A stretch of 64,000 bases of DNA, taken from Streptacidiphilus jiangxiensis. GTDB lineage: Bacteria; Actinomycetota; Actinomycetes; Streptomycetales; Streptomycetaceae. Location: positions 1 to 64,000 of the forward strand of contig NZ_FOAZ01000022.1 in assembly GCF_900109465.1 (NCBI RefSeq). Reading direction: 5' to 3'. Position numbers and translations under genes: made by a program. The notes under the pieces were generated by a model. That model did not search any database. It was not told the DNA's origin and saw nothing but the letters and a program-made list of their open reading frames with translations. Below, one piece after another: positions 8,074-16,561 of the stretch (positions are counted from its first letter, which is position 1; every line of letters starts with the position of its first letter).

Positions 8074-8883
8074 CTAGGCCGCGGCAACGAGGCGTTCCAG
8101 CACCACGGCCACCCCGTCGCTCATGTGATCCAACGTCATCTCGTCCGCCACCGCCGCGAGATCGGGGTGTGCATTGGCCATCGCGACGCCGTGGCCGGCC
8201 CAGGCGAACATCGGGATGTCGTTGGGCATGTCGCCGAAGGCGATCGCCCGTGCCGGGTCGGCGTCGAGGCGTTCCGCGGCCAGCTCCAGGCCGACGGCTT
8301 TCGACAGGCCCGGTGGCAGGACCTCGACGCAGGTCGGCCCGGCCACCACGGCGTCGACCAGGCCGTCTGCGAACTCTCGTACCGCCGCCGCGAGTTCGTC
8401 GTCTCCAAGGACGCCGTGCTGCACCATCACCCGGCCGATCGGCCGGGACCAGAGGGCCTGCGCGTCCCGTACGCGGGAGGTCGCGTCGGCTCCGGCACCC
8501 GGGGTGGCGAAGCCGGGGCCGAAGAGCACCTCGCCCTCCAGCCCGTCCTGGACGACGGCGAGGGCCAACGGACCGACCTCCGCCTCCACCCGCGCCAGCG
8601 CCGCCGAGGCGTCGCGGCGGTCCAACGGGACACTGGTCAGCAGCCGGTCGGCGGCCGCGTCGTAGACCTGACCCCCCTGGCCGCAGACCGCCAGGCCCGT
8701 GTAGCCCAGCGAATCCAGCACGCCCTTGGCCCAGTTGGCGGGACGCCCGGTCACCACGACGTGCCGCATGCCGGCCTGCTCCGCATCCCTCAGGGCTGCC
8801 CGACTGCGGGCGGAGACGGTGTGGTCGCGGCGCAGCAGGGTGCCGTCGAGATCGGTGGCGATGAGGTCGAACGGCACGGGCAC
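8074..8883 (-). CDS. HAD-superfamily phosphatase, Cof type
   Basis: Cytoplasmic phosphatase of 269 residues. The N-terminal DLIATDLDGTLL carries the aspartate nucleophile and acid/base pair (motif I). VVVTGRP is motif II, LSKAVGLE supplies the motif III lysine, and IAFGDMPNDIPMF is motif IV, followed by AMANAHPDLAAVAD. A C2-type cap lies between motifs II and III. Sugar phosphates are common substrates for the family. It is divergent from the beta-glucoside PTS gene, which would fit a role in trimming sugar phosphates, but that is inference. The GTG at 8883 follows AAAGG at 7 nt; a second in-frame GTG at 8877 is possible. Confidence 0.88.
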   Translation of the reverse strand: MPVPFDLIATDLDGTLLRRDHTVSARSRAALRDAEQAGMRHVVVTGRPANWAKGVLDSLGYTGLAVCGQGGQVYDAAADRLLTSVPLDRRDASAALARVEAEVGPLALAVVQDGLEGEVLFGPGFATPGAGADATSRVRDAQALWSRPIGRVMVQHGVLGDDELAAAVREFADGLVDAVVAGPTCVEVLPPGLSKAVGLELAAERLDADPARAIAFGDMPNDIPMFAWAGHGVAMANAHPDLAAVADEMTLDHMSDGVAVVLERLVAAA

Positions 8884-8977
8884 GGGGACACCTTTCTGGA
8901 CAAGTCTCCTTTCATTCCTACCCGAGGTCACCCGATCCGACAAATACCCATCAAGTGACCAATACCGACTGAATCCA

Positions 8978-8998
8978 GGACCTAAGTCCCCCAGGTCC
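8978..8998. promoter_or_regulatory. Inverted repeat upstream of the PTS gene
   Basis: GGACCT and AGGTCC are separated by 9 bases in the 184-bp divergent gap between the HAD phosphatase and the PTS permease gene. It could be an operator or a small RNA hairpin in the PTS leader. No BglG/LicT-type antiterminator gene is seen nearby. The arms are short and could be chance in GC-rich DNA. Confidence 0.3.
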
Positions 8999-9067
8999 GC
9001 GCCGGTCCTCGTGAAGGGTGAAGTCGAGCCCGGGAAGGGGCCACGGCAGGTCAAGGGAGACCACAGC

Positions 9068-10900
9068 ATGAACCATCGGACAACGGCCGAAAGGGTCCTG
9101 GCCGGGGTCGGCGGCGAGCAGAACGTCGCCTCCCTCGCCCACTGCGCGACCCGGTTGCGCTTCAAGGTCAAGGACGCCACGGCAGTCGACAAATCGTCAC
9201 TGGAGGCGACGCCCGGCGTCGTCGCGGTCGTCGAGGCCGGCGGACAGCTCCAGGTGGTGATCGGCAACGAGGTTCCCCGCGTCTTCGCGGAGATCGGCGC
9301 GATCGCCACGCTCGGGGACGCCGCCGACGGCAACGCCCCGAAGGGCAGCCTGCTGGCCCGGACCATCGACATGATCTCCGGCATCTTCCTGCCGCTGCTG
9401 TGGCCCATGGCCGGCGCGGGCATGCTCAAGGCCCTGCTCGCCCTGGTCGTCAAGGTGGGCTGGCTGTCGGCCGCCTCCAACGAGTCCCTCGTCCTCAACG
9501 CCGCGGGCGACGCGCTCTTCTACTTCCTGCCGGTGCTGCTGGCGGCCACCGCCGCCAAGCGCTTCGGCGCCAACCAGTACGTCTCCATGGCGATCGCGGG
9601 GTCGCTGCTCTACCCGGCGATCGTGCAGTTGCACGACAAGGGCGAGGCGGTGCACTTCCTCGGCCTGCCGATGGTCCTGATCTCCTACGCCTCCTCGGTG
9701 CTGCCGATCCTCCTCGCGGTCTGGGTGCAGAGCCAGGTCGAGCGCTTCTTCGGCAGGGTGCTGCACTCCAGCGTCCGCAGCTTCCTCACCCCGATGCTGA
9801 CGCTGGCCGTGGTCGTGCCGGTCACGCTGCTGTCGATCGGCCCGCTCGCGGACTACGCGGGCAAGGGCGTCTCCTCCGGCGTCACCTGGGTGTTCGGGCT
9901 GAGCCCGTTCGTCGGTGGCGCGCTGCTGGGCGGGTTCTGGCAGGTGCTGGTGATGTTCGGTCTGCACTGGGGCGTGGTCCCGGTGATGATCAACGACCTC
10001 TCCACGCAGGGCCACTCGGTCCTGTCCGGGCCACTGGTCCCGGCCGTGCTGGCGCAGGTCGGCGCAGGCGCGGCGGTATTCCTGCGCACCCGCAACCGGG
10101 GCCTCAAGGGCCTGGCCGGCACCGGTGCCGTCTCCGGGTTCCTCGCCGGGGTCACCGAGCCACTGGTCTACGGCGTCACGCTGCGGCTGAAGAAGCCGTT
10201 CATCTACGCCTGCGTGGCCGCCGCGGTCGGCGGCGGCATCGCCTGCTCGGGCGGCTCGGCCGCCAACACCTTCGCCCTGGCCAGCGCGCTGACGCTGCCC
10301 GCCTACCTGAGCGTCGGCAACTTCACGCTCCAACTGATCGGCTGCGCCGTCGCACTGGGCCTCGGCTTCGCACTGACGATGGTGCTGGGCTTCAAGGACA
10401 TCCCGGAGGAGGCGAGCGAGGCGGAGGAGACCCCCACGACGGCCGGTTCCGGCCCGGTGGAGGTCACCGCTCCCGTCGCCGGAGCGGTGCTGCCGCTGGA
10501 CCAGGTACCCGACCCGATGTTCTCCGCCGGCCTGCTCGGCGACGGGGCCGCCATCACCCCGAGCAGCGGCGAGGTCCACGCGCCCGTCGAGGGCACGCTC
10601 GTCAGCGCCATGCCGCACGCCTACGGCATCCGGACCCACGACGGCGTCGAGGTTCTGGTCCACGTCGGCATCGACACCGTGCAGTTGCACGGCGAGCACT
10701 TCACCCAGGCGGTCCAGCAGGGCGCCGAGGTCGAACAAGGCCAGCTGCTGGGCGAGTTCGACATCGACGCGATCCTGGCCGCCGGCTACGACCCGGTGAC
10801 CATGGTCGTCGTCACGGCCGCCCCCGACGAGCTCGGCCCGGTCACCCCCACCGACAGCACCGAACTGCGCAGCGGCGAAGCGCTGCTCACCCTCGCCTGA
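9068..10900 (+). CDS. bglF: PTS beta-glucoside transporter, EIIBCA fusion (BglF-like)
   Basis: Membrane permease that imports and phosphorylates a beta-glucoside using phosphate relayed from HPr. The 610 residues contain all three PTS domains in the order IIB, IIC, IIA. The IIB phosphocysteine is Cys26 in LAHCATRLRF. The IIC domain spans about residues 95-450 with some ten helices (GIFLPLLWPMAGAGMLKALL, GVTEPLVYGVTLRLKKPF). The IIA phosphohistidine is His532 in VLVHVGIDTVQL. The ATG at 9068 is preceded by AAGGGAG at about 9 nt. The GH1 gene follows 81 bp downstream on the same strand, forming an uptake-and-hydrolysis pair. General PTS proteins are not in this window. The exact sugar (cellobiose, salicin, arbutin) cannot be read from sequence. 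Confidence 0.94.
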   Translation: MNHRTTAERVLAGVGGEQNVASLAHCATRLRFKVKDATAVDKSSLEATPGVVAVVEAGGQLQVVIGNEVPRVFAEIGAIATLGDAADGNAPKGSLLARTIDMISGIFLPLLWPMAGAGMLKALLALVVKVGWLSAASNESLVLNAAGDALFYFLPVLLAATAAKRFGANQYVSMAIAGSLLYPAIVQLHDKGEAVHFLGLPMVLISYASSVLPILLAVWVQSQVERFFGRVLHSSVRSFLTPMLTLAVVVPVTLLSIGPLADYAGKGVSSGVTWVFGLSPFVGGALLGGFWQVLVMFGLHWGVVPVMINDLSTQGHSVLSGPLVPAVLAQVGAGAAVFLRTRNRGLKGLAGTGAVSGFLAGVTEPLVYGVTLRLKKPFIYACVAAAVGGGIACSGGSAANTFALASALTLPAYLSVGNFTLQLIGCAVALGLGFALTMVLGFKDIPEEASEAEETPTTAGSGPVEVTAPVAGAVLPLDQVPDPMFSAGLLGDGAAITPSSGEVHAPVEGTLVSAMPHAYGIRTHDGVEVLVHVGIDTVQLHGEHFTQAVQQGAEVEQGQLLGEFDIDAILAAGYDPVTMVVVTAAPDELGPVTPTDSTELRSGEALLTLA

Positions 10901-10911
10901 ACACTCCCACG

Positions 10912-10962
10912 GGCCAGATCACTCCCAAAGGCCAGATCACTCCCGCGGACCAGATCACCGCC
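10912..10962. repeat. Three short direct repeats in the PTS-GH1 spacer
   Basis: GGCCAGATCACTCCC occurs twice and a third variant GGACCAGATCACCGCC follows, spaced 18 bp apart, filling most of the gap between the PTS and GH1 genes. They could arise from slippage or affect translation of the GH1 gene. No function is evident. Confidence 0.6.
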
Positions 10963-10981
10963 ACGGAAAGGACGAACCACC

Positions 10982-12403
10982 ATGCAGCACCGACAGCTCG
11001 CCCCCTTCTCCCCCGACTTCCTGTGGGGTGCCTCCACCTCCGCCTACCAGGTCGAGGGAGCCTGGGACGCGGACGGCAAGGGCCGCTCCGTGCAGGACGC
11101 CCGGACCAACTTCCCCGAGGGCACCACCGACTACAGGGTCGCCGCCGACCACTACCACCGGTTCGCCGAGGACGTGGAGCTCTTCGCCGAGCTCGGCCTG
11201 ACCGCCTACCGCTTCTCCGTCGCCTGGACCCGCATCGTCCCGGACGGCGACGGCGAGGTGAACCGGGAGGGGGTCGCCTTCTACCACCGCCTGATCGACG
11301 CGCTGCTGGAGCGCGGCATCGAGCCGGTCCTGACGATGTACCACTTCGACCTGCCGCAGGCCCTGCACGAGAAGGGCGGCTGGGGATCGCGGGCCACCGT
11401 CGACGCGTTCACCCGCTACGCCCGGATCCTCTTCGAGGAGTTCGGCTCCAAGGTCCGCTACTGGCTGACCATCAACGAGCAGAACATGATGATCCTGCAC
11501 GGCGCCGCGATCGGCACGGCGGGCGACGCCGCCAACCCGCAGAAGGCGCTGTACCAGCAGAACCACCACATGATGCTGGCCCAGGCGGAGACCATGCGGC
11601 TCTGCCACGAACTGGTCCCGGGCGGCAAGATCGGCCCCGCGCCGAACATCTCCGTCGTCTACCCGGCCTCGCCGCGCCCCGAGGACATCCTGGCCGCCGA
11701 GGACTTCAACGCCATCCGCAACTGGCTCTACCTCGACATGGCCTGCCGCGGCAGCTACAACCCGACCGCCTGGGCCTGGCTCACCGAGAAGGGCATCGCA
11801 CCCGAGATCGCCGACAGCGACCTGGAGATCCTGGCCTCCGGTCGCCCCGACTTCCTGGCACTGAACTACTACTCCACCGCCACGGTCGCGGCCCCGCTCG
11901 ACGGCGGGGGCGTCGGCGCCGTCGACGGCGCCGACCAGCAGCTCGCCGTCGGCGAGGAGGGCGTCTTCCGCTCGGTGCGCAACGAGCACCTGCCGGTCAA
12001 CGCCTTCGGCTGGGAGATCGACCCGGTGGGCTTCCGCACCACGCTCCGCGTCGTCCACGACCGCTACCGGCTCCCGCTGCTGGTCACCGAGAACGGTCTC
12101 GGCGCCTTCGACACCCTGGAGGCGGACGGCAGCGTCCACGACCCGTACCGGATCGAGTACCTGGCCGCCCACATCAGCCAGATGCGCGCGGCGGTCAGCG
12201 ACGGCGTCGAGATGCTGGGCTACTGCCCGTGGTCCGCGATCGACCTGATCTCCACCCACCAGGGCGTGCGCAAGCGCTACGGCTTCGTCTACGTCGACCG
12301 GGACGAGTTCGACCTCAAGGAGCTGAAGCGGTACCGCAAGGACAGCTTCTTCTGGTACCAGCAGCTGATCAAGTCCGACGGCTCCGAGGTGTCCGCCGCC
12401 TGA
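10982..12403 (+). CDS. GH1 glycosidase, probably 6-phospho-beta-glucosidase
   Basis: Retaining beta-glycosidase of 473 residues, full length for GH1. Family marks are DFLWGASTSAYQVEGAW at the N-terminus, the acid/base glutamate E166 in LTINEQN, and the nucleophile E370 in LLVTENGLG. Near the C-terminus KRYGFVYVDRDEF resembles the lysine-tyrosine phosphate-binding motif of 6-phospho-beta-glucosidases. It sits directly after a PTS permease that delivers phosphorylated sugar. Together these favour cytoplasmic cleavage of 6-phospho-beta-glucosides over plain beta-glucosidase activity, which remains possible. ATG with GGAAAGGA upstream. Its stop codon abuts the stop of the convergent cytochrome gene with no base between them. 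Confidence 0.9.
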   Translation: MQHRQLAPFSPDFLWGASTSAYQVEGAWDADGKGRSVQDARTNFPEGTTDYRVAADHYHRFAEDVELFAELGLTAYRFSVAWTRIVPDGDGEVNREGVAFYHRLIDALLERGIEPVLTMYHFDLPQALHEKGGWGSRATVDAFTRYARILFEEFGSKVRYWLTINEQNMMILHGAAIGTAGDAANPQKALYQQNHHMMLAQAETMRLCHELVPGGKIGPAPNISVVYPASPRPEDILAAEDFNAIRNWLYLDMACRGSYNPTAWAWLTEKGIAPEIADSDLEILASGRPDFLALNYYSTATVAAPLDGGGVGAVDGADQQLAVGEEGVFRSVRNEHLPVNAFGWEIDPVGFRTTLRVVHDRYRLPLLVTENGLGAFDTLEADGSVHDPYRIEYLAAHISQMRAAVSDGVEMLGYCPWSAIDLISTHQGVRKRYGFVYVDRDEFDLKELKRYRKDSFFWYQQLIKSDGSEVSAA

Positions 12404-13117
12404 TCAGCCACGATCCCCGGGTGGGGTGGTGTCCGCCGGCGCCGCCCCGCCCGGTTCCTGCTGCTGTTCGCGTGTCCCGCGCGTCTCGCGCTCCCAGAGC
12501 GGGTGTTCGCGCCTGGCCCAGGGACGGCCCACACGCCCGGTCCGCATCCCGTGCCGCGCCTCCGGGTCCTTCAGCGCCATCCGGATGTGCCCGATCACCA
12601 GGATGCCGATGACCAGTGCCAGCCAGTCGTGGACGAAGGTCGCCCCGGTCCGCACGTCCAGCGCGGCCAGGTGCGGGAACCAGAGGATCAGCCCCGTACC
12701 GACCATCACCAGCGTGGCACCCGCGATGAAGGCCGCGTAGAGCTTCTGCCCGGCGTTGAACTTCCCCGCCGGTCCCGCCGCGCGGGTGCCGTGCCGCACC
12801 GCCCGCCAGGCCCAGCCGCGATCCCCCGGCCGGAACCGGTTCAGCCGCCGCAGGTCCGCGCGGACCGAGCGGAAGCCCAGCCCGACAGCGAGCGGCAGTG
12901 GCAGCAACACCCCGCTCCACTCGTGCACGGTCACCAGCAGCCGCCGTCTGCCGACCAGCTCGGCCAGCTGCGGCACGTAGAGGAACGCGGCCGTCAGGAT
13001 CGCGGCCATCATGAGCGTCGACGTGGTGCGGTGCACCCAGCGCTCGGCGGTGGTGAACCGACGCAGCTCCGCGCTGTCGCCGCCTTCGCTCTTGGGGTCA
13101 GCCGGAGGTCGGGGCAT
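12404..13117 (-). CDS. Cytochrome b561/formate-dehydrogenase-gamma-like membrane protein
   Basis: Membrane haem protein of about 237 residues, probably the electron-carrying anchor for the molybdoenzyme encoded just upstream. It has four predicted helices: about residues 31-49 (STLMMAAILTAAFLYVPQL), 59-78 (LLVTVHEWSGVLLPLPLAVGL), around AAFIAGATLVMVGTGLILWF, and FVHDWLALVIGILVIGHIRMAL. Candidate haem-ligand histidines include ERWVHR, VHEWSG, FVHDW and GHIRM. The ATG at 13117 lies 20 bp inside the end of the molybdoenzyme gene, suggesting coupling; an ATG at 13159 would overlap more. The C-terminal 60 residues are charged and probably cytoplasmic. Confidence 0.85.
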   Translation of the reverse strand: MPRPPADPKSEGGDSAELRRFTTAERWVHRTTSTLMMAAILTAAFLYVPQLAELVGRRRLLVTVHEWSGVLLPLPLAVGLGFRSVRADLRRLNRFRPGDRGWAWRAVRHGTRAAGPAGKFNAGQKLYAAFIAGATLVMVGTGLILWFPHLAALDVRTGATFVHDWLALVIGILVIGHIRMALKDPEARHGMRTGRVGRPWARREHPLWERETRGTREQQQEPGGAAPADTTPPGDRG

Positions 13118-13826
13118 CGTTGCGTCCGTTGGAACGTCCCACCCAGGCCTCGACGTCATAGCCGTAGTGCTCCCAGTAGCCGGGCTCGACCTGCGAGGTC
13201 ACCGTGATGCCGGAGAGCCACTTGGCCGACTTGTAGAAGTACATCGGGGCGACGTACAGCCGCACCGGCCCGCCGTGGGCGGAGGTGACGGGCGCGCCGT
13301 TCATCTCGTGCGCGATCAGCACGTCGCTGCGGCGCGCCTCGTCAAGGCTGAGGCTCTCGGAGTAGACCCCGTCGAAGCAGGTGAACTTCACCGCCGTGCC
13401 CTGCGCCTGCACACCGGCCATGGACAGCAGGTCGCGCAGCAGCACGCCGGAGAACTCGGTGTTGGGCACCCGCCAGCCGGTGACGCACTGGACGTCCTTG
13501 ACCAGCCGGGTCTGCTGCATCGCCTTGAGGTCGGCGAGGGTGTAGGTGGCGGGCCGGTCCACGAGCCCGTCGACGGTGAGCCGATAGTCCGTCGCGCTGC
13601 GGTGCGGGATGGAGTCGGCGACGTTGTAGAACTGGAAACCGCCGCCACCGGGCAGGAGCTGCGTCAGCCCGGTCGGGTCCTTGGCGCTCACCTCCGCGAG
13701 CACGTTGTCCAACCCGTTCTGGATCTTCGCCCCGAATGCGACACCCACCGCACCCAGCCCGAGCACCCCGAGCACCACCCGTCTCCCGACAGGTTTGCCC
13801 ACGCTGCGTCGACCCCGCTCTTCCAT
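13098..13826 (-). CDS. Molybdopterin-dependent oxidoreductase, sulfite-oxidase/MsrP-like
   Basis: Exported molybdenum-cofactor enzyme of 242 residues. The N-terminus (GKPVGRRVVLGVLGLGAVGVAF) looks like a Tat signal or signal anchor with a twin arginine. The cofactor domain is of the sulfite-oxidase fold, with the molybdenum-ligand cysteine in DVQCVTGWRVPN and the typical AHEMNGAPVTSAHGGPVRLYVAPMYFYKSAKW region, followed by GYWEHYGY. It overlaps a cytochrome b gene by 20 bp, so electrons probably pass to or from the membrane as in MsrPQ-like pairs. The substrate is unknown (methionine sulfoxide, sulfite or other). Confidence 0.88.
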   Translation of the reverse strand: MEERGRRSVGKPVGRRVVLGVLGLGAVGVAFGAKIQNGLDNVLAEVSAKDPTGLTQLLPGGGGFQFYNVADSIPHRSATDYRLTVDGLVDRPATYTLADLKAMQQTRLVKDVQCVTGWRVPNTEFSGVLLRDLLSMAGVQAQGTAVKFTCFDGVYSESLSLDEARRSDVLIAHEMNGAPVTSAHGGPVRLYVAPMYFYKSAKWLSGITVTSQVEPGYWEHYGYDVEAWVGRSNGRNDAPTSG

Positions 13827-13902
13827 GCCTCCATCCCATCACTGCGGGCCCGCGCTGACCAGGGCAAAGGGGGTGCCGTCACACTTTCATAAGCAATGCA
13901 AC

Positions 13903-14703
13903 CTAAGCGGCCCGCCGTCGTCGGGCGATGGACTCCGGGTCCCAGCCCGGGTGCGGAACGGAGTCCAGGAGGAGACGGGTGTAGTCGTGGTCGGGGTTGT
14001 CGAGAAGTTCCTCCATCGGCCGGTGCTCCACCGGGCGCCCGCGCAGCAGCACCAGCGCCTCGTCGCAGACGTACCGCACCACCGCGAGGTCGTGGCTGAC
14101 GAAGACCAGGCCGATCCCGGCCTCCCTGCGGATGTCCGTCAGGACGTTCAGCACCTGTGCCTGCACCGAGACGTCCAGTGCCGAGACGGCCTCGTCGAGG
14201 ACCAGGACCGCCGGTTCGACCGCCAGCGCACGCGCGATCGCCGCGCGCTGGCGCTGGCCGCCGGAGAGGTGGCGGGGCAGGGCCGCCGCCTCCCGGTCGC
14301 CGAGGCCGACCTGGCCGAGGAGCTCGCGGATCCGGGCCGCCCGCGCGACGCGGTCGCCTTGGCCGTGGAGGCGCAGGACGCCGTCGAGGGTGGCGCCGAT
14401 GGTGAGGCGGGCGTCGAGGGAGAGGTACGGATCCTGGAAGACGATCTGGATCGCCTTGGCCCGGGCCAGCCGCGCCGCGCGGCCGCGCACCTGCGCGCCC
14501 AGCGGCTGCCCGAGGACGGTGATGCTCCCGCTGTCCGGGCGTTCCAGCCCGACCAGCATCCGGGCCGTCGTGGTCTTGCCGGAACCCGACTCGCCGACCA
14601 GGCCCAGTGCGCCGCCCGGCGGGAGGGTGAACGAGACGCCGTCGACGGCCGTCGTCCCGCCGTAGGTCTTGCGCAGGTCGGTGACCTCCAGCAGCGCGGT
14701 CAT
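13903..14703 (-). CDS. Peptide ABC transporter ATPase, DppF/OppF-like
   Basis: Second ATPase of the importer encoded at 13.9-19.2 kb, 266 residues. Walker A is GESGSGKTT (about residues 37-45), the Q-loop is in QIVFQDPYLSLD, the signature is LSGGQRQR, Walker B is VLVLDEAVSALD and the H-loop is SHD. It lacks the cysteine-rich C-terminal extension usual in DppD/OppF-type subunits; that extension is present on the partner ATPase instead. The ATG overlaps the stop of the upstream ATPase gene by 4 bp. Last gene of the operon, 76 bp upstream of the molybdoenzyme gene on the same strand. Confidence 0.94.
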   Translation of the reverse strand: MTALLEVTDLRKTYGGTTAVDGVSFTLPPGGALGLVGESGSGKTTTARMLVGLERPDSGSITVLGQPLGAQVRGRAARLARAKAIQIVFQDPYLSLDARLTIGATLDGVLRLHGQGDRVARAARIRELLGQVGLGDREAAALPRHLSGGQRQRAAIARALAVEPAVLVLDEAVSALDVSVQAQVLNVLTDIRREAGIGLVFVSHDLAVVRYVCDEALVLLRGRPVEHRPMEELLDNPDHDYTRLLLDSVPHPGWDPESIARRRRAA

Positions 14704-15695
14704 GAGCGGACCTCCGTAGCAACGACAGGCGGGAGTTCGGCGACGCGGACGCAGGCCGCGCTGCGGTCGGCCGCGCCCGGGACGGGCAGCAGTCGCGGCG
14801 GGGACTGGTCGCAGCGGCCGGGCTCGGCGAAGTCGCAGCGTGCGGCGAACGCGCAGCCCGGCGCGGACTCGGCGAGGCTCATCGGCGCGCCCGGCACCGG
14901 CCGCAGCCGCTCCAGCGGGCCGGTCAGCGGCGGCGTGGAGCCGAGCAGGCCGCGGGTGTAGGGGTGGCGGGGCGAGCCGAACAGCTCACCGGCCGAAGCC
15001 TCCTCGACGATCCGGCCCGCGTACATCACGTAGACGCGGTCGCAGGAGGCCGCCGCCAGCTCGATGTCGTGGGTGATCAGCAGCAGGCCGAGGCCGCGTT
15101 CGCGCTGCAGGCCGCCGAGCAGGGCGAGGATCTCGGCCTGGGTGGAGACGTCGAGCGCGGTGGTGGGCTCGTCGCAGAGCAGCAGCCGTGGCTCCCCGGC
15201 CAGCGCACCGGCGATCATGACGCGCTGGAGCATGCCGCCGGAGAGCTGGTGCGGGTACTGCCGCAGGTGCCGGGGAGGATCGGGCAGGCCGACGGCGGCC
15301 AGCAGCTCCAGCGCCCGCGCCTCGGCCTGCCGCTTGGACCAGCCCTTGGTCAGCCGCAGCGGCTCGGTGAGGAAGTCGCCGATCCGGCGGACGGGGTTGA
15401 TGCCGGCGCGCGGGTCCTGGAAGACCATCGACGCCACCCCCGTGCGCACCTCGCGCAGGTGCGCCGCGTCCGCACCGACCAGGTCCTTCCCCTCGACGAG
15501 GACCCGGCCGGTGACGCGCGCCTTCGCGGGAAGAAGCCCCAGCGCGGAGCGGGCGGTGACGGACTTGCCGGAGCCGGACTCGCCGACCAGGCCGACGACC
15601 TCCCCGGCCGCGACGCTCAGGTCGACCGCGTCGAGCACGGGCCGGGCCGAGCCCGGCAGTTCGACGGTCAGACCCTCGACAGAGAGAAGAGTCAT
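14700..15695 (-). CDS. Peptide ABC transporter ATPase, DppD/OppD-like
   Basis: First ATPase of the importer, 331 residues. Walker A GESGSGKSVT, Q-loop SMVFQDPRAGINP, signature HQLSGGMLQR, Walker B LLLCDEPTTALD and THD are all intact. After about residue 265 it carries the oligopeptide-transporter extension (HPYTRGLLGSTPPL...) with cysteines in PGCAFAARCDFA and GRCDQ, which in DppD homologues bind an iron-sulfur cluster. The ATG at 15695 has GGAGG about 8 nt upstream and overlaps the permease stop as ATGA, so the long open frame upstream is not coding. It pairs with the DppF-like protein to form the ATPase heterodimer. Confidence 0.94.
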   Translation of the reverse strand: MTLLSVEGLTVELPGSARPVLDAVDLSVAAGEVVGLVGESGSGKSVTARSALGLLPAKARVTGRVLVEGKDLVGADAAHLREVRTGVASMVFQDPRAGINPVRRIGDFLTEPLRLTKGWSKRQAEARALELLAAVGLPDPPRHLRQYPHQLSGGMLQRVMIAGALAGEPRLLLCDEPTTALDVSTQAEILALLGGLQRERGLGLLLITHDIELAAASCDRVYVMYAGRIVEEASAGELFGSPRHPYTRGLLGSTPPLTGPLERLRPVPGAPMSLAESAPGCAFAARCDFAEPGRCDQSPPRLLPVPGAADRSAACVRVAELPPVVATEVRS

Positions 15696-16561
15696 TTCGC
15701 GTCCCTCCGGGCGAGCTGGTCGCCGAACTGCTCGCCGACGACGTTGAAGGCCACCACCACCAGCACCACGGCCACGGCCGGGACGACCGCCGACAGCGGT
15801 TGTCCCTGCAGCACCGCCGCCTCTGCCTGGTTGATCATCGCGCCCCAGTCGGGCGTCGGCGGCTGCACGCCGAGGCCGAGGAACGACAGCGCCGCCAGGT
15901 CCAGCAGCGCGTAGCCGAAGTTGACCGTCGACTGCGCCAGCACCGTCGGCCCGAGGTTCGGCAGCAGCCGTCGCACCGCGACATAGACCGGGGCATGGCC
16001 CTGGACCAGGTAGGCGGACACGTACGGGCGGTTCTTCTCCTGCGCGGTGAGGCCGCGCACCAGCCGGGCGGTGTAGGGCATGTAGGCGACGGCCATGGCC
16101 AGCACCGGCGCCCCGAGCCCCTTGCCGAACAGGGCGACCGCGAGGATCGCCAGCAGCAGTGAGGGGAAGGCGAAGAGGATGTCGAGGACGCGGCCGATCA
16201 CCGCGTCGACCCAGCCGCCGCGCCATCCGCTGAACAGGCCGACGGCGATCCCGACGACGGTGGAGAAGACCACGACGCCGAGGGGGCCGAGCAGGCTGGT
16301 GCGGGCGCCCACCAGCAGCGCGGAGAAGGTGTCGTGGCCGCCCTGGTCGGTGCCGAGCAGGTGGTCGGCACCGGGTCCGGCCATGGTGTTCGCGAAGTCG
16401 CCCATGGTCGGGTCCTGCGGGGCCAGCCACGGCGCGAACACCGCGACGACCACGAAGCCGACGAGCAGCACCAGGCAGACCCGGAACAGCCACCCTTGGG
16501 CGAGGAAGCCGCCGCGCAGGCGGCCCAGCAGGGGCCGGCGGACGAGAACGGTCGTGCTCAT
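15692..16561 (-). CDS. Peptide ABC transporter permease, DppC/OppC-like
   Basis: Second membrane subunit of the importer, 289 residues. It has an N-terminal helix (CLVLLVGFVVVAVFAPWLAP), the family segment HLLGTDQGGHDTFSALLVGARTSL, several further helices, and an EAA loop (YVSAYLVQGHAPVYVAVRRLLPN) near residue 195. It ends with LSFLGLGVQPPTPDWGAMI, a DppC hallmark. Starts and stops overlap by 4 bp with the neighbouring genes, giving one translationally coupled unit with SBP, DppB, DppD and DppF. Confidence 0.94.
   Translation of the reverse strand: MSTTVLVRRPLLGRLRGGFLAQGWLFRVCLVLLVGFVVVAVFAPWLAPQDPTMGDFANTMAGPGADHLLGTDQGGHDTFSALLVGARTSLLGPLGVVVFSTVVGIAVGLFSGWRGGWVDAVIGRVLDILFAFPSLLLAILAVALFGKGLGAPVLAMAVAYMPYTARLVRGLTAQEKNRPYVSAYLVQGHAPVYVAVRRLLPNLGPTVLAQSTVNFGYALLDLAALSFLGLGVQPPTPDWGAMINQAEAAVLQGQPLSAVVPAVAVVLVVVAFNVVGEQFGDQLARRDAK

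Noticed and set aside
9197..10738. 513-codon frame antisense to the PTS gene
   Set aside because: Composition (Gln, Arg, His, Gly-rich) is typical of antisense frames in GC-rich DNA, and the opposite strand encodes a complete PTS permease.
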